A DNA stretch of 64,000 nt from NCBI RefSeq assembly GCF_022842045.1, contig NZ_JALHQI010000007.1:1-64000 (forward strand), in the 5' to 3' direction. The translations under genes and the position numbers were made by a program. The stretch comes from Arenimonas sp. (GTDB taxonomy: Bacteria; Pseudomonadota; Gammaproteobacteria; Xanthomonadales; Xanthomonadaceae). A model generated the notes under the pieces. The model was not told the DNA's origin, made no database searches, and saw nothing but the letters and a program-made list of their open reading frames with translations. Position 1 is the stretch's first letter. Each line of letters opens with the position of its first letter. Below are positions 35,767-45,992 of the stretch, one piece after another.

Positions 35767-37200
35767 ATGAAGCCCACCCTCCAGACCCGGCTCGGCCAGC
35801 AGCTGTCCCTGACGCCCCAGTTGCGCCAGGCGATCCGGCTGCTGCAGCTATCGGCGATGGAGCTGGAGGCCGAACTCAACCAGGCGCTGGAATCCAACCC
35901 GCTGCTCGAGCGTGAAGAAGACGCCGAACCCGCCTTCACGGCGCCCGACGGCGACCGGCCCGCGGACGCGCCCTCGGGCGAGGATGCCGGCGACAGCCCC
36001 GACAGCGGCGAGTTCGACCCGGGCGAGCAGCCCGACTGGTTCGAGTCCAGCGCCGGCGGCAGCGAGCGCCGCGGCACGGGCGACGACGACCATGAGGAAT
36101 TCACCGCCGCCGCGCCGGTGGGCCTTCATGACCACCTGCTTTGGCAGCTGCAGCTGAGCCACCTGGGCCCGCGCGACATCGCCATTGGCCAGGCCCTGGT
36201 CGAAGCGATCAACGACGACGGCTACCTCGAAGGCCCGCTGGCCGACATCCAGGCCGCGCTTTTGCCGGAGATCACCGCCAGCGAGGCGGAGATCGAGACC
36301 GTTCTCCACATCATCCAGCACTTCGACCCGGTTGGCGCCGGCGCCCGCACCCTGTCCGAGTGCCTGTGCGTCCAGCTGCGCCTGCTGAGCGGGGACACCC
36401 CCGGCCTGGCCCTGGCCCAGGAGGTCTGCGGCAAGCACCTCGACGCGCTCGCCAGGGGCGGCGCCGCCAAGCTGGCGGCCCAGCTGCAGCAACCGGCCGA
36501 GGCCATGGACCAGGCCGTGGCCCTGCTGCGCTCGCTCGACCCCAAGCCCGGCGCCCAGATCGGCGGCGGTGACGCCGAATACATCGCCCCCGACGCGATC
36601 GCCTACCGCCAGGGCGGCGTCTGGAAGGTGGCCCTGGCCCCGGGCAGCCAGCCGCGCCTGGGCATCAACCGCCACTACGAGCGCCTGATCGGCAAGGCCA
36701 GCCGCGAGGACGACAGCTACCTGCGCGGCCAACTGCAGGAGGCCCGCTGGCTGATCAAGAGCCTCGAGACCCGGGCCGACACCCTGACCCGAGTGGCCAA
36801 GGCCATCGTCCGCCAGCAGAGCGGCTTCCTGGACCACGGCAACGTGGCCATGCGCCCGCTCACCCTGCGCGAGGTGGCCGAGGAGCTGGGCCTGCACGAA
36901 TCCACCATTTCACGCGCCACCACCCGCAAGTACCTGCGTACCCCCCGCGGCACCTTCGAGTTCAAGTACTTCTTCAGCTCCGGCATTGCCACCGAGCACG
37001 GCGGCGCGGCCTCGGCCACGGCCATCCAGGCCATGCTGCGCAAGCTGATCGACGCCGAGAACCCGCGCTCCCCGCTGTCCGACCAGCGCCTGGCCGAGAT
37101 CCTGAAGGGCGAAGGCATCCCCGTGGCCCGGAGAACCGTGGCAAAATACCGCGAAGCGATGAACATCTCCGCCTCCAACGAACGGCAACGCCTGGCCTGA
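35767..37200 (+). CDS. rpoN: RNA polymerase sigma-54 factor
   Basis: A 477-residue sigma-N. Region I (LQTRLGQQLSLTPQLRQAIR) at the N-terminus, an acidic region II at about 50-120, core-binding region with HIIQHFDPVGAGARTL, HTH at RPLTLREVAEELGLHESTIS and the RpoN box ARRTVAKYRE near 455-464. It directs transcription from -24/-12 promoters with enhancer proteins. It starts 31 bases after lptB, in the classic lptB-rpoN-hpf-ptsN order. Confidence 0.97.
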   Translation: MKPTLQTRLGQQLSLTPQLRQAIRLLQLSAMELEAELNQALESNPLLEREEDAEPAFTAPDGDRPADAPSGEDAGDSPDSGEFDPGEQPDWFESSAGGSERRGTGDDDHEEFTAAAPVGLHDHLLWQLQLSHLGPRDIAIGQALVEAINDDGYLEGPLADIQAALLPEITASEAEIETVLHIIQHFDPVGAGARTLSECLCVQLRLLSGDTPGLALAQEVCGKHLDALARGGAAKLAAQLQQPAEAMDQAVALLRSLDPKPGAQIGGGDAEYIAPDAIAYRQGGVWKVALAPGSQPRLGINRHYERLIGKASREDDSYLRGQLQEARWLIKSLETRADTLTRVAKAIVRQQSGFLDHGNVAMRPLTLREVAEELGLHESTISRATTRKYLRTPRGTFEFKYFFSSGIATEHGGAASATAIQAMLRKLIDAENPRSPLSDQRLAEILKGEGIPVARRTVAKYREAMNISASNERQRLA

Positions 37201-37332
37201 GGCCCCTTACGATGGCGACTGCCCGTCCCCGCCGCCGCGGCGAAAAGTTCCCCACCCCTTTTGACATCGGTCACGGTGCGTTGCCCTTGGCCATGTTTTG
37301 CTGTGCGTGACAACAACAGGAGGATCGTGACC

Positions 37333-37659
37333 ATGCGGATCGACATCAGCGGCCACCAGATCGACGTCACCCCGGCCCTGCGCGACTACGTGCAGGACAA
37401 GCTCGCGCGCGTCGCGCGGCATTTCGACCACCACCTCGACACGCGGGTCATCCTCTCGGTGGACAAGCTCGACCAGAAGGCCGAGGCCACGCTGGCCACC
37501 ACCGGCAAGACCCTGCACGCCGAGGCCGTGGCGCCGGACATGTACGCCGCCATCGACCTGCTGGCCGACAAGCTCGACCGCCTGGTGATCAAGCAGAAAG
37601 AGAAGATGACCGACCACCACCGCGGCGAATCCGCCGCCCGTTCGGACAGCTTCGGCTGA
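37333..37659 (+). CDS. hpf: Ribosome hibernation promoting factor (short form)
   Basis: A 108-residue HPF/YfiA-family protein that promotes 100S ribosome dimers in stationary phase. N-terminus MRIDISGHQIDVTPALRDYV, then EAVAPDMYAAIDLLADKLDR typical of the family. AGGAGG precedes the ATG at 37333. The 132-base gap behind rpoN contains a TTGACA (37261) without a fitting -10, so no promoter is called. It is the short type, as in gammaproteobacteria. Confidence 0.93.
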   Translation: MRIDISGHQIDVTPALRDYVQDKLARVARHFDHHLDTRVILSVDKLDQKAEATLATTGKTLHAEAVAPDMYAAIDLLADKLDRLVIKQKEKMTDHHRGESAARSDSFG

Positions 37660-37666
37660 CATCGCC

Positions 37667-38140
37667 ATGCACCTGCTGGACCTGCTCTCCCCGGCCCGCG
37701 TCAAGGCCAACGTCACCACCAGCGGCAAGAAGCGCCTGCTGGAGCAACTCTCGGCGCTGCTGGCCGACGGCGCCGACGGGGAGAGCGAACGCGGCATCTA
37801 CGACGGCCTGTGCGGCCGCGAACGACTGGGCAGCACCGGCCTGGGCCACGGCGTCGCGATCCCGCACGGACGCAGCGCCCGCCTGGCCACCGCCACCGGC
37901 ACCTTCCTCCGCCTGGCCGAACCCGTGGACTTCAATGCCCCGGACGGCCAGCCGGTGGACCTGGTGTTCGCGCTGGTGGTGCCCGAGCATTTCGCCACGC
38001 AGCACCTGATGCTGCTGGCCAACCTGGCCGAGATGTTCGGCGACGCCGAGTTCCGCCAGCGCCTGCGCCAGGCGCCCGATTCGGCCGCGCTCTACGCGCT
38101 GCTTTCGGAGTGGCAGGCCGCGCACCCGGCGGCCGCCTGA
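37667..38140 (+). CDS. ptsN: Nitrogen PTS enzyme IIA (EIIA-Ntr)
   Basis: A 157-residue phosphoryl carrier of the regulatory PTS-Ntr. The phosphorylated histidine is in [14 protein letters not shown], near residue 66. The C-terminal half has [20 protein letters not shown]. It regulates potassium uptake, envelope and nitrogen functions in relatives. Eight bases after hpf and one base before hprK. Confidence 0.95.
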   Translation: MHLLDLLSPARVKANVTTSGKKRLLEQLSALLADGADGESERGIYDGLCGRERLGSTGLGHGVAIPHGRSARLATATGTFLRLAEPVDFNAPDGQPVDLVFALVVPEHFATQHLMLLANLAEMFGDAEFRQRLRQAPDSAALYALLSEWQAAHPAAA

Positions 38141-38141
38141 C

Positions 38142-39092
38142 ATGACCGACCGCCTGCGCGCCCGCGAGCTGTTCGACGAGCTGGGCGAGCGGCTCGAACT
38201 TCGCTGGCTGGCCGGGCAGCGCGGCGACGCCCGCGTCATCGAGCGCGGCGAGCACCTCTCGCGGCGGCCCTCGCTGGCCGGCTACCTCAACGTGATCCAC
38301 CCTAACAAGGTCCAGATCATCGGCTCGGCCGAACTCGCCTGGCTCGACGGCCTGGATGCGCGCAACCGTTGGGAAGTGCTGCAGAAGATCATGGACGCGC
38401 GGCCTCTGGCGATGGTCATCACCCAGAACCAGAACTGCCCGACCGACCTGCGCGACGCCGCCGAGGAATCCGACACCCCGCTTTGGACCTCGCCGCGCCG
38501 CGGCTTCGAACTGCTGAACCTTCTGCAGTACCACCTGGCGCGGGCGCTGGCGCCGCGGCTGACGCTGCACGGCGTGTTCATGGAGATCTACTCCATCGGC
38601 GTGCTGGTTACCGGCGACTCGGGCCTGGGCAAGAGCGAACTCGCGCTCGAGCTGATCAGCCGCGGCCACCGCCTGGTCGCCGACGACGCGCCCGAGTTCA
38701 CCCAGATCGCGCCCGACGTGCTCGACGGCACCTGCCCCGAGCTGCTGCAGGACCTGCTGGAAGTGCGCGGCCTGGGCGTGATGAACATCCGCCAGATGTT
38801 CGGCGACACCGCGGTGAAGAAGAACAAGTACCTGCGCCTGATCGTGCACCTGGTGCGCGCGCAGGACCCCTCGGCCGAGGCCATGGCGCGCATCACCGGC
38901 GAATCCACCAGCCGAAAGGTGCTCGACCTCGAGGTGCCGGTGGTCGAATTGCCGGTCGCCGCCGGCCGCAACCTGGCCGTGCTGGCCGAGGCGGCGGTGC
39001 GCCTGCACCTGCTGCGCAGCAAGGGCATGGACCCGGCCGCCGCCTTCCTGGCCCGGCACAGCGAGTTCCTGCTGCAGGGGGAAGCGCCGTGA
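38142..39092 (+). CDS. hprK: HPr kinase/phosphorylase
   Basis: A 316-residue bifunctional kinase/phosphorylase acting on a serine of HPr. P-loop [17 protein letters not shown] near 150-166, followed by DDAPEFTQI and the K4 signature [16 protein letters not shown]. The N-terminal domain is the usual 120-residue regulatory fold. Presence of HprK with HPr and EI in a genome without evident sugar permease here suggests a regulatory PTS. It shares GTGA with rapZ. Confidence 0.95.
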   Translation: MTDRLRARELFDELGERLELRWLAGQRGDARVIERGEHLSRRPSLAGYLNVIHPNKVQIIGSAELAWLDGLDARNRWEVLQKIMDARPLAMVITQNQNCPTDLRDAAEESDTPLWTSPRRGFELLNLLQYHLARALAPRLTLHGVFMEIYSIGVLVTGDSGLGKSELALELISRGHRLVADDAPEFTQIAPDVLDGTCPELLQDLLEVRGLGVMNIRQMFGDTAVKKNKYLRLIVHLVRAQDPSAEAMARITGESTSRKVLDLEVPVVELPVAAGRNLAVLAEAAVRLHLLRSKGMDPAAAFLARHSEFLLQGEAP

Positions 39093-39964
39093 GCGATGCC
39101 ACGCGCCCCCTGCTGATCGTGGTCAGCGGCATGTCCGGCTCGGGCAAGTCGGTGGCGCTGAACACGCTCGAGGACCTCGACTTCTTCTGCACCGACAACC
39201 TGCCGGCCGAACTGCTGCCGCGGTTCGTGCGCTCGGTGGCCAGCGACAACCGTGGCCGGCACCGGCTGGCGGTGGGCATCGACGTGCGCAACCGCACGCC
39301 CGACCTCACCCGGGTGCCGGAGTGGCTGGCCGAGGTCGGCGAGCTGGGCTTCGATTACAAGCTGGTGTACTTCGACACCCGCGACGAAGTGCTGCTCAAG
39401 CGCTATTCCGACACGCGCCGCAAGCACCCGCTCAGCCACGACGGACTGCCGCTGGCCGACGCGATCGAACTCGAGCGCGAGCGCATGCGTCCGCTGCGGG
39501 CGATCGCCGACCTGGTGATGGACACGTCCGAGATGAACGTGCACCAGATGCGCCGGCAGGTGATCACCGAGCTCGGCGTCGGCGCGCACCAGGGCCTGTC
39601 GCTGCTGTTCGAGTCCTTCGCCTACAAGCGCGGGCTGCCGGCCGACGCCGATTTCGTGTTCGATGCCCGCGTGCTGCCCAACCCGCACTGGGACGCCCGC
39701 CTGCGCCCGCTCTCGGGCCGCGACGCGCCGGTGCGCGAGCACCTGGACCGGGACGCGCGGGTGCAGGAATTCCGGCAGCAGGTCACGGCCTTCCTCGACA
39801 CCTGGGTCCCGCGCTTCGAGGCCGAGACCCGCAGCTACCTCACGGTTGCCTTCGGCTGCACCGGCGGCCGCCACCGCTCGGTCTACCTGGCCGAGACCCT
39901 GGCCCGCCACTTCCGCGACCAGGGCCGCGAAGGCGTCGTCACCTTCCACCGCGAACTCGAATAG
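39089..39964 (+). CDS. rapZ: RNase adapter protein RapZ
   Basis: A 291-residue P-loop protein, known in E. coli to target GlmZ small RNA to RNase E and so tune glucosamine-6-phosphate synthase. Walker [19 protein letters not shown] near 14-31, and the C-terminal domain [20 protein letters not shown]. The start is GTG at 39089 with GGGGGAAG upstream. GlmZ/GlmY homologues were not found here. It overlaps hprK by four bases. Confidence 0.95.
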   Translation: MSDATRPLLIVVSGMSGSGKSVALNTLEDLDFFCTDNLPAELLPRFVRSVASDNRGRHRLAVGIDVRNRTPDLTRVPEWLAEVGELGFDYKLVYFDTRDEVLLKRYSDTRRKHPLSHDGLPLADAIELERERMRPLRAIADLVMDTSEMNVHQMRRQVITELGVGAHQGLSLLFESFAYKRGLPADADFVFDARVLPNPHWDARLRPLSGRDAPVREHLDRDARVQEFRQQVTAFLDTWVPRFEAETRSYLTVAFGCTGGRHRSVYLAETLARHFRDQGREGVVTFHRELE

Positions 39965-39982
39965 CTCTGGTAATGTTCCGGC

Positions 39983-40375
39983 ATGCCCGTCGGAATCCTC
40001 ATGGTCAGCCACGAAGGCGTCGCCAGCCCCATGCTGGCGGCCGCGCGGCGGCTCGTGGGCGCGCTGCCGCTGTCGGTCGAGGCCTTCGACGTGCCCTGGG
40101 AGGCGGATGCCGATGGGGTGCTGCCCGCCGCCAGCGCCGCGCTGCGCAAGGTGGACGGCGGCGACGGCGTGCTGCTGATGGTTGATTTGTATGGCGCCAC
40201 GCCGGCCCGCGTGGCGGAAAAACTTTCCCGGCTGGGGACGCCCTGCCACCGCATCAGCGGCCTGTCGCTGCCGATGCTGCTGCGCGCGCTGAACTACCCG
40301 GAACAAGCCCTGGACGAACTCGCGCGCACGGCCGCCGCCGGTGCGCGCAACGGCGTGGTGATCGACGATGCTTGA
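39983..40375 (+). CDS. PTS mannose/fructose-type EIIA domain protein
   Basis: A 130-residue EIIA of the mannose class. Phosphorylatable histidine in LMVSHEGVASPMLAAARRLV is His10, and the domain continues to GGDGVLLMVDLYGATPARVA and GLSLPMLLRAL. Stand-alone EIIA-Man next to HPr and EI is part of the proteobacterial regulatory PTS. It overlaps the HPr gene by eight bases. Confidence 0.92.
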   Translation: MPVGILMVSHEGVASPMLAAARRLVGALPLSVEAFDVPWEADADGVLPAASAALRKVDGGDGVLLMVDLYGATPARVAEKLSRLGTPCHRISGLSLPMLLRALNYPEQALDELARTAAAGARNGVVIDDA

Positions 40376-40637
40376 ACGCGAACTCAAGGTGGTGAACCGG
40401 CTGGGCCTGCACGCGCGCGCGGCGGCCAAGCTGGTGCAGCTGCTGTCCGGTTTCCGCTGCCAGGCCTCGCTGACCGGCCGCGGCCGCGAGGTCAACGCCA
40501 AGTCCATCATGGGCGTGCTGCTGCTGGCCGCGGCGCCCGGCGCCAGCCTGGTGCTGCGCGTGGACGGCGACGACGAGGCGGCGGCGATGGAAGCGGCTTC
40601 GGCGCTGTTCGAGCGCCGGTTCGACGAGGACGGCTGA
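40368..40637 (+). CDS. ptsH: HPr-family phosphocarrier protein
   Basis: An 89-residue HPr. The phosphorylated histidine is in NRLGLHARAAAKLVQL at position 16, and the HprK target serine region is AKSIMGVLLLAA (Ser 46-47). It takes phosphate from EI and passes it to EIIA proteins. It shares a base with ptsI. Confidence 0.95.
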   Translation: MLERELKVVNRLGLHARAAAKLVQLLSGFRCQASLTGRGREVNAKSIMGVLLLAAAPGASLVLRVDGDDEAAAMEAASALFERRFDEDG

Positions 40638-42349
40638 TGCGGCGCGCCCTGCGCGGCCAGCCGGCGTCCCGGGGCATCGCGCTCGGGCGTGTCCGCGTCC
40701 GGCATCCCCAGGCGCTGGTGGTCACGGAACAGCGCATCCGCGCCGAGGACGTTCCCGACGAAATCCTGCGCCTGCACCGCGCACTCGACGCCGCCCGCGC
40801 CGAGCTGCACGGCCTGCGCGAGCGCCTGCATGGCGCGCTGGCCCAGGAGGTCGGCGAGTTCCTCGACCTGCACGCGATGATCCTCGACGACCCCGAGCTG
40901 CTGCACGGCCTCGACGACCTCGTCAGCACCGGCCGCTACTCCGCCGACTACGCCCTGAAGCTCCAGCGCGACCGGCTGGCCGCGGTGTTCGAGGGCATGC
41001 ACGACGACTATTTCCGCAGCCGGCGCGAGGACCTCGACCATGTGATCGGCCGCGTCCACGCCGCGCTGCAGCGGCGCGGCGACGACGCCACCACCGGCCT
41101 GTCCGGCGAAATCCTGGTCTGCGATGCCGTCGCGCCGCAGGAGCTGGCCGAACTGCAGTCGCAGGGCGTGGTGGCGGTGGTCGCGGCCAGCGGCAGCCCG
41201 CTTTCGCACAGTGCGATCCTGGCGCGCAGCCTGCACCTGCCGCTGGTGCTGGGCGCCGGCGAGTTGCTGGCGCTGGCCAACGACGGCGATGCCCTGATGG
41301 TGGACGGCGCCACCGGCGAGCTGGTGCTCGAGCCTGGCCCGGCCGACCTCAAGCGCTACCACCGCCGCGCCGCCGAGATCGGCAAGGAACAGGCGCAGCT
41401 GACCCGCCTGCGCCGCCAGCCCACCCGCACCCAGGATGGCGTCGACATCCGCCTTTACGCCAACGCGGAATCGCGCGAGGACGTCGCCGAGGCGCATTCC
41501 CTCGGTGCCGACGGCATCGGCTTGTACCGCACGGAATTCCTGTTCCTGCAGCGGCGCGAGCTGCCCACCGAGGACGAGCAGTTCCTGGCCTACCGCGACC
41601 TGGTGCTCGGCATGGCCGGCCGCGTGGTCACCATCCGCACGCTCGACCTCGGCGCCGACAAGGCCGACCACAGTGGCCTGGCGCTGCGCAGCGAGCCCAA
41701 CCCGGCGCTGGGCCTGCGCGGCGTGCGCCTGTCGCTGGCGCACGAGGCGCTGTTCCTGACCCAGCTGCGCGCCATCCTGCGCGCCTCGGCCTACGGCCCG
41801 GTGCGGATCCTGGTGCCGATGATCTGCTGCCGCGAGGAAATGCAGGCCGTGATCGCCCTGCTCGAGGCCGCGCGCGCATCGCTGCTGGCGGAAAGCGCAC
41901 CCACGGGTCCGTTCGTCGAGCTGGGCGCGATGATCGAAGTGCCGGCGGCCGCGCTGGGCCTGCCCGACTTCATCGACCTGGTGGACTTCGTGTCGGTGGG
42001 CACCAACGACCTGGTGCAGTACCTGCTGGCGGTCGACCGCAACCACGAGTCGCTGGCCTCGCTGTACACGCCGCGGCATCCGGCGATGCTGCGCCTGCTC
42101 GCGGAACTCTTCAGCTACGGCCGCCGCAACGGCATCCCGGTGGCGGTCTGCGGCGAAATGGCCGGCGAGGCCGCCAACGTGCCGATGCTGCTGGCCCTGG
42201 GCCTGCGCGACTTCAGCCTGCACCCGTCCACGCTGCTGGAGGTGCGCCGCGCCATCCGCGACGCCGACCACGCCAGCCTCCGCCGCCGCGCCCAGTCCCT
42301 CCTGCGCGCCCACGACCGTGCCGCCATCGAGAAATGGCTGGCGCGGTGA
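40637..42349 (+). CDS. ptsI: Phosphoenolpyruvate-protein phosphotransferase (enzyme I)
   Basis: A 570-residue EI, transferring phosphate from PEP to HPr. Active-site His in SGSPLSHSAILAR near 188, PEP-binding domain with LGADGIGLYRTEFLFL and TIRTLDLGADK, and the catalytic cysteine in AVCGEMAGE near 500. A stand-alone EI without GAF domain, so it serves the carbohydrate-type regulatory PTS. In Xanthomonas mgtE usually follows; here a dienelactone hydrolase converges after three bases. Confidence 0.96.
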   Translation: MRRALRGQPASRGIALGRVRVRHPQALVVTEQRIRAEDVPDEILRLHRALDAARAELHGLRERLHGALAQEVGEFLDLHAMILDDPELLHGLDDLVSTGRYSADYALKLQRDRLAAVFEGMHDDYFRSRREDLDHVIGRVHAALQRRGDDATTGLSGEILVCDAVAPQELAELQSQGVVAVVAASGSPLSHSAILARSLHLPLVLGAGELLALANDGDALMVDGATGELVLEPGPADLKRYHRRAAEIGKEQAQLTRLRRQPTRTQDGVDIRLYANAESREDVAEAHSLGADGIGLYRTEFLFLQRRELPTEDEQFLAYRDLVLGMAGRVVTIRTLDLGADKADHSGLALRSEPNPALGLRGVRLSLAHEALFLTQLRAILRASAYGPVRILVPMICCREEMQAVIALLEAARASLLAESAPTGPFVELGAMIEVPAAALGLPDFIDLVDFVSVGTNDLVQYLLAVDRNHESLASLYTPRHPAMLRLLAELFSYGRRNGIPVAVCGEMAGEAANVPMLLALGLRDFSLHPSTLLEVRRAIRDADHASLRRRAQSLLRAHDRAAIEKWLAR

Positions 42350-42352
42350 GCG

Positions 42353-43129
42353 TCAGTCTTCGAATTTCTCGTCGAAGAAGGATTCCATGGCGGCGTAGGC
42401 GCGCTTGGCGGCGCGGGGCTCGTACAGGCAGCCCGGGCTGTTGGCGTCGGCTTCGGCGAAGCAGTGCACGGCGCCGGAGTAATTGACGAACTGCCAGTCG
42501 GCCTTGGCGTCGGTCATTTCCTTCTGGAAGGCGGCGATCTGCTCGGCCGGCACATAGGTGTCGTCGGCGCCGTTGAGCACCAGCAGGCTGGCCTTGACGT
42601 CGCCGGCCTTGGCCGGGATCGAGGTCGAGAGGTTGCCGTGGAAGCTGACCACGCCGGCGACATCAGCGCCGCTGCGGGCCAGGTCCAGCACCACCGCGCC
42701 GCCGAAGCAGAAGCCGATGCCGCCGAGCTGGTCCACGTCCACCGGCGTCCGGCCGGCCAGCGACTTGAGCGTATCGAGCGCCGTATTGATGCGACCCCGC
42801 AACGCCTCGCGATCGGCGTACACGGCGCCGGCGGCCTTGCCCGCTTCGTCGGCATTGGCCGGGCGCACGCCGCGGCCGTACATGTCCACGACCAGGATCA
42901 CGTAGTCGTCGCCGGCCAGTTGCTTGGCCTTCTCGACCGCGGCGTCCGTGACGCCCATCCAGTTCGGCACCATGAGCAGGCCGGGGCGACGGTCTTTTTC
43001 TTCCGGGTCGTAGACCAGGTAACCGTCGAAGGTGATGCCGTCGTGGGTCCAGCTGGTGGCTTCGGCGACGGGCTTGGCGGTGGCGTGGGTGCCCAGGGCA
43101 AGCAGGGCGAGGGCGATCAGGGTGCGCAT
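42353..43129 (-). CDS. Exported dienelactone hydrolase family protein
   Basis: A 258-residue alpha/beta hydrolase with signal peptide MRTLIALALLALGTHATA. Nucleophile cysteine in GIGFCFGGAVVLDLA near 146, Asp in LVLNGADDTYVP and His in GAVHCFAEADANSPG complete a Cys-Asp-His triad as in dienelactone hydrolases. The natural substrate is unknown; most relatives are not in aromatic pathways. AGGAGG precedes the ATG at 43129. Confidence 0.88.
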   Translation of the reverse strand: MRTLIALALLALGTHATAKPVAEATSWTHDGITFDGYLVYDPEEKDRRPGLLMVPNWMGVTDAAVEKAKQLAGDDYVILVVDMYGRGVRPANADEAGKAAGAVYADREALRGRINTALDTLKSLAGRTPVDVDQLGGIGFCFGGAVVLDLARSGADVAGVVSFHGNLSTSIPAKAGDVKASLLVLNGADDTYVPAEQIAAFQKEMTDAKADWQFVNYSGAVHCFAEADANSPGCLYEPRAAKRAYAAMESFFDEKFED

Positions 43130-43168
43130 GGCGGATCCTCCTTGGCGATGGCGGGATGATAGTCCCGG

Positions 43169-43184
43169 CCCCGCCGCGGCGGGG
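43169..43184. promoter_or_regulatory. 16-base perfect GC palindrome between murD2 and the dienelactone hydrolase
   Basis: CCCCGCCGCGGCGGGG in a 72-base gap. On the minus strand it follows the murD2 stop by 17 bases and could form a terminator-like hairpin, but no T tract follows. An operator is the alternative. Confidence 0.35.
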
Positions 43185-43201
43185 TAAGCGCCGCGTGAGC
43201 G

Positions 43202-44581
43202 TCAGGCCACGCCCAGGCCGGGGATGGCGCTGATCTGGTCCGGGTCGAAGCCGGCGGCCTTGGCGAAGTGGCGGCCGCGGGCGACGTAGTCGAGGTAGCG
43301 CGGGAAGCTGGGCGCTCCCGGCGACAGCAGCAGCACGCCGTCGGTGCCCAGCGACTGCAGGCCAAGCTTCACCGCCTCTTCCATCTCGCCCGCCTCGGCC
43401 AGCACCATGCGTTCGCCCAGCGCCAGCGTGCGCAGCTTTTCGTAAACCCGCGGGCCGTTCTGGCCCATGGTGATCACCGCGGCCACCGGCTCGGCGGCAA
43501 TGCGCTCGACGAACACGCCCCAGTCCAGCCCGCGGTCGTAGCCACCGACCAGGATCGCCACGCGCCGGCCGCGGAAGCAGTCGAGCGCGGCGATGGACGC
43601 ATGCGGCGTGGTGGCGATCGAATCGTTCACCGATTCGACGCCATTGCGCGTGCCCAGCGTTTGCAGCCGGTGCGGCAGCGGCCGGAACGACAGCGCGGCC
43701 GGCGCCAGCTTCACCGCGTCCAGGCCCAGGGCCTCGATCGCGGCCAGCGCCGCGCACAGGTTCAGGCGGTTGTGGCGGCCGGGCAGCGGCAGGCTGCGGG
43801 CGTCGAGCACCGCGCGCTCGCCGCGGTAAACGCTGCCCTCGCGCAGGTGCCAGCCGTCGGCCAGGTTGAACCAGGCCACGCGGGTGGTGGGCGGCACTTC
43901 CAGCTCCGCCAGCACCGGGTCGGCGGCATTGAAGACGGCCACGCGTGGCGCCGCCTTGGTCACCAGCGCCAGCTTGTCGGCGTAGTAGCGGGCCTCGTTG
44001 CCGTGCCAGTCCAGGTGCTCGGGGAACAGGTTGAGCACCACCGCCACGTCGATGCCGCTGGCTTCGCCGGTCTGGTAACTCGAGAGTTCGATCGCCCAGA
44101 CGTCGGGCGGCGGCTGTACGTCCAGCAGTTCGAGCAGCGGCAGGCCGATGTTGCCGGCCAGGGCCGTGCGCTGGCCGGCGGCGCGCAGCAGGTGGGCGAT
44201 CAGCGCCGTGGTGGTGGACTTGCCCTTGGTGCCGGTGACGGCCACGCGCTTGCCGGCCGTGGGCTCGGCGAACCACAGCCCGCTGGCGCCGACGAAGCGC
44301 ACTCCGCGCAGGGCGGCGTCGGCCGCAGGCGAAGCGTAAGGGCTGATGCCGGGCGACTTGACCACCACGTCGTGTTCGCACAGCGCGTCGGCGTCCACGG
44401 CGATCTCGATGCGCAGCGCCGGGTCCTGCATCTCGCGCAGCGGCTCGGCCTCGTCGGGCGAGCAGAACACGGTCACCGGCAGGCGCGGCAGCCGCCAGCG
44501 CAGCGCGGCCAGCGCGGCCCGGCCTTCGCGGCCGTAGCCCCAGATCGCGACCCGCTTGCCCTCAAGCTCCGAAATGCGCAC
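43202..44581 (-). CDS. murD2: UDP-MurNAc-L-alanine--L-glutamate ligase (MurD2)
   Basis: A 459-residue Mur ligase. N-terminus [23 protein letters not shown]-binding [17 protein letters not shown] near 115, and substrate region ELSSYQTGE and [16 protein letters not shown]. In Xanthomonas oryzae the MurD2 partner of MurL adds L-glutamate rather than D-glutamate; the assignment here is by adjacency to murL and resemblance. The GTG at 44581 lies inside the end of murL (20-base overlap); an ATG at 44620 is an alternative start. Whether a canonical murD and murI also exist cannot be seen. Confidence 0.85.
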   Translation of the reverse strand: MRISELEGKRVAIWGYGREGRAALAALRWRLPRLPVTVFCSPDEAEPLREMQDPALRIEIAVDADALCEHDVVVKSPGISPYASPAADAALRGVRFVGASGLWFAEPTAGKRVAVTGTKGKSTTTALIAHLLRAAGQRTALAGNIGLPLLELLDVQPPPDVWAIELSSYQTGEASGIDVAVVLNLFPEHLDWHGNEARYYADKLALVTKAAPRVAVFNAADPVLAELEVPPTTRVAWFNLADGWHLREGSVYRGERAVLDARSLPLPGRHNRLNLCAALAAIEALGLDAVKLAPAALSFRPLPHRLQTLGTRNGVESVNDSIATTPHASIAALDCFRGRRVAILVGGYDRGLDWGVFVERIAAEPVAAVITMGQNGPRVYEKLRTLALGERMVLAEAGEMEEAVKLGLQSLGTDGVLLLSPGAPSFPRYLDYVARGRHFAKAAGFDPDQISAIPGLGVA

Positions 44582-45992
44582 GCAGCGGTCCCCACAGCTC
44601 GCCAGGAATGCCGTGATCATCCGAGGCTTCGAGCAGCGGCGCCAGCCCCCGCTCCTCCGGCGCCAGCTGCGGCCGGATCTCGCGCGCGTAGCGCTTGACC
44701 AGCGCGTCCTCGCGCCAGGCCGGGCTGTCGGCCAGCACGTCCATGGCCGCACGGGACTCGCGGCCCTCGCCCACGCACTCGAAGGGCTTGTGGTCGCGGA
44801 ACTCGAGCAGCGCGTCGTAGCCCGGCGCCTGCTCGGACTCGTCGAGCAGATTGCGGCCGAAGATGGTCATCAGCCGCGGCTTGGGCATGAACGGCGCCAG
44901 CGCCAGGAACACGAAGTGGCACTTCGGGCAGACGCCGCACCAGCGCTGCGCCGGGCGCTCGCCAAGGATGTGGAAGTTGCGGTTGCAGCTGGAGAAATGC
45001 TGGTCGTAGCGGTCGAGCCGGGCGAACTGGCGCGCCACGGCCAGCTCCGAGAACGGCCGCAGCAGCGAGTAGTAGCGGAGGTCGGCGGCGACGTGGCTGT
45101 GCAGGTAGGCGGCGAGATCGCGCTCGAAGTCCCAGCCCTTGGACCATTGGTGGTTCACCTCGCTGGTGACCCTGCCGTCATCGGACACGATCAGGCTGCC
45201 GTAGCTGGCCGAGCGTTCGTTCGAGAACACCACCTGGTCGTGGCCCTGCAGCAGCGCCGCCAGCGCGAGGATGGCCGAGTTCACCGCGGTGACCGGGATG
45301 TGGCCGTTCAGCGCCCCCTGGCGGTTGAGCTCGAACAGCCGCGGCGACAGCGTCCGGGTGATGTTGAGCAGCGGCAGCCCGGTGCGCTCGGCGCAGGCGC
45401 GGATAAGCGGCGAACTGCCGATCCAGGCCACGGTCTGGTCGATGCCCAGCGCGCGCAGCGCCTCGATCGACACCAGCGAATCCTTGCCGCCGCCAATGGC
45501 GACGATGGCGTGGCGCTGCAGCCCCGCCGCCGGCGCCGCTCCCCATAGGAGGGACTTCAGTCCCGAACGCGCTTCGCCGGAAAGCTTCGGGACTGAAGTC
45601 CCTCCTACGGTTCCGGCGACCGGGAAGTGGATCTTGCCGCGCAGCTGCAGGCCGTTGCGGTAGGCGAACTCGCCAAGGCCGTTCTCGTAGATGGAGGTGA
45701 GCAGCGCCGCGGTGGCGTCGTCGATGCCCTCGCCTTCGATCACGATCCGCGGCGGCACCGCGGCCTTGTAATAGCTCACGCCGGCGATGAGGTGCAGCAG
45801 CCGCAGCGCGCGCTGCACGGCCTCCGCGCGCGCGTCGTCCAGCGCGAACGGTGCGCCCGGGAAGCGCACGACCTCCTCCATCGCCGGGCCGTCGTCGAAG
45901 GCATAGCCCAGCCGCGCCTCGCCCGTCCCCGGGTCGAACTGGCAGCCGGTGAATCGGAAGGCGCCGATGGCGCCGCGGTCGAACTCAGTCAT
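44562..45992 (-). CDS. murL: UDP-MurNAc-L-Ala-L-Glu epimerase (MurL) with a repeat-derived insert
   Basis: A 476-residue protein of the MurL family, which epimerises the L-Glu added by MurD2 to D-Glu, replacing glutamate racemase. The PP-loop-like motif [15 protein letters not shown] (164-179) and cysteines in [14 protein letters not shown] match the family. Residues about 128-151 ([20 protein letters not shown]) come from a complete REP element inserted in frame between IHFPVAG and the PP-loop. It overlaps lysAC by eight bases and murD2 by 20. Whether the insert alters activity is unknown. Confidence 0.85.
   Translation of the reverse strand: MTEFDRGAIGAFRFTGCQFDPGTGEARLGYAFDDGPAMEEVVRFPGAPFALDDARAEAVQRALRLLHLIAGVSYYKAAVPPRIVIEGEGIDDATAALLTSIYENGLGEFAYRNGLQLRGKIHFPVAGTVGGTSVPKLSGEARSGLKSLLWGAAPAAGLQRHAIVAIGGGKDSLVSIEALRALGIDQTVAWIGSSPLIRACAERTGLPLLNITRTLSPRLFELNRQGALNGHIPVTAVNSAILALAALLQGHDQVVFSNERSASYGSLIVSDDGRVTSEVNHQWSKGWDFERDLAAYLHSHVAADLRYYSLLRPFSELAVARQFARLDRYDQHFSSCNRNFHILGERPAQRWCGVCPKCHFVFLALAPFMPKPRLMTIFGRNLLDESEQAPGYDALLEFRDHKPFECVGEGRESRAAMDVLADSPAWREDALVKRYAREIRPQLAPEERGLAPLLEASDDHGIPGELWGPLRAHFGA
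45545..45609. repeat. Complete two-arm REP element inside murL (24-nt spacer)
   Basis: Arms GGGACTTCAGTCCC (45551-45564) and GGGACTGAAGTCCC (45589-45602) with a 24-base spacer, as in manC. The outer flanks are ATAG and CTAC rather than GTGG and CCAC. Confidence 0.93.

Noticed and set aside
37261-37289. TTGACA as -35 of an hpf promoter
   Set aside because: At 16 to 18 bases downstream there is no acceptable -10 (CCCTTG), and no -24/-12 motif with correct spacing was found either.
38588-42313. A 1241-residue open frame on the minus strand
   Set aside because: It is the antisense of hprK-rapZ-EIIA-HPr-ptsI; high GC leaves the shadow frame without stops. Its composition (His/Val/Gln/Ala-rich) is typical of antisense frames and no family is recognisable.
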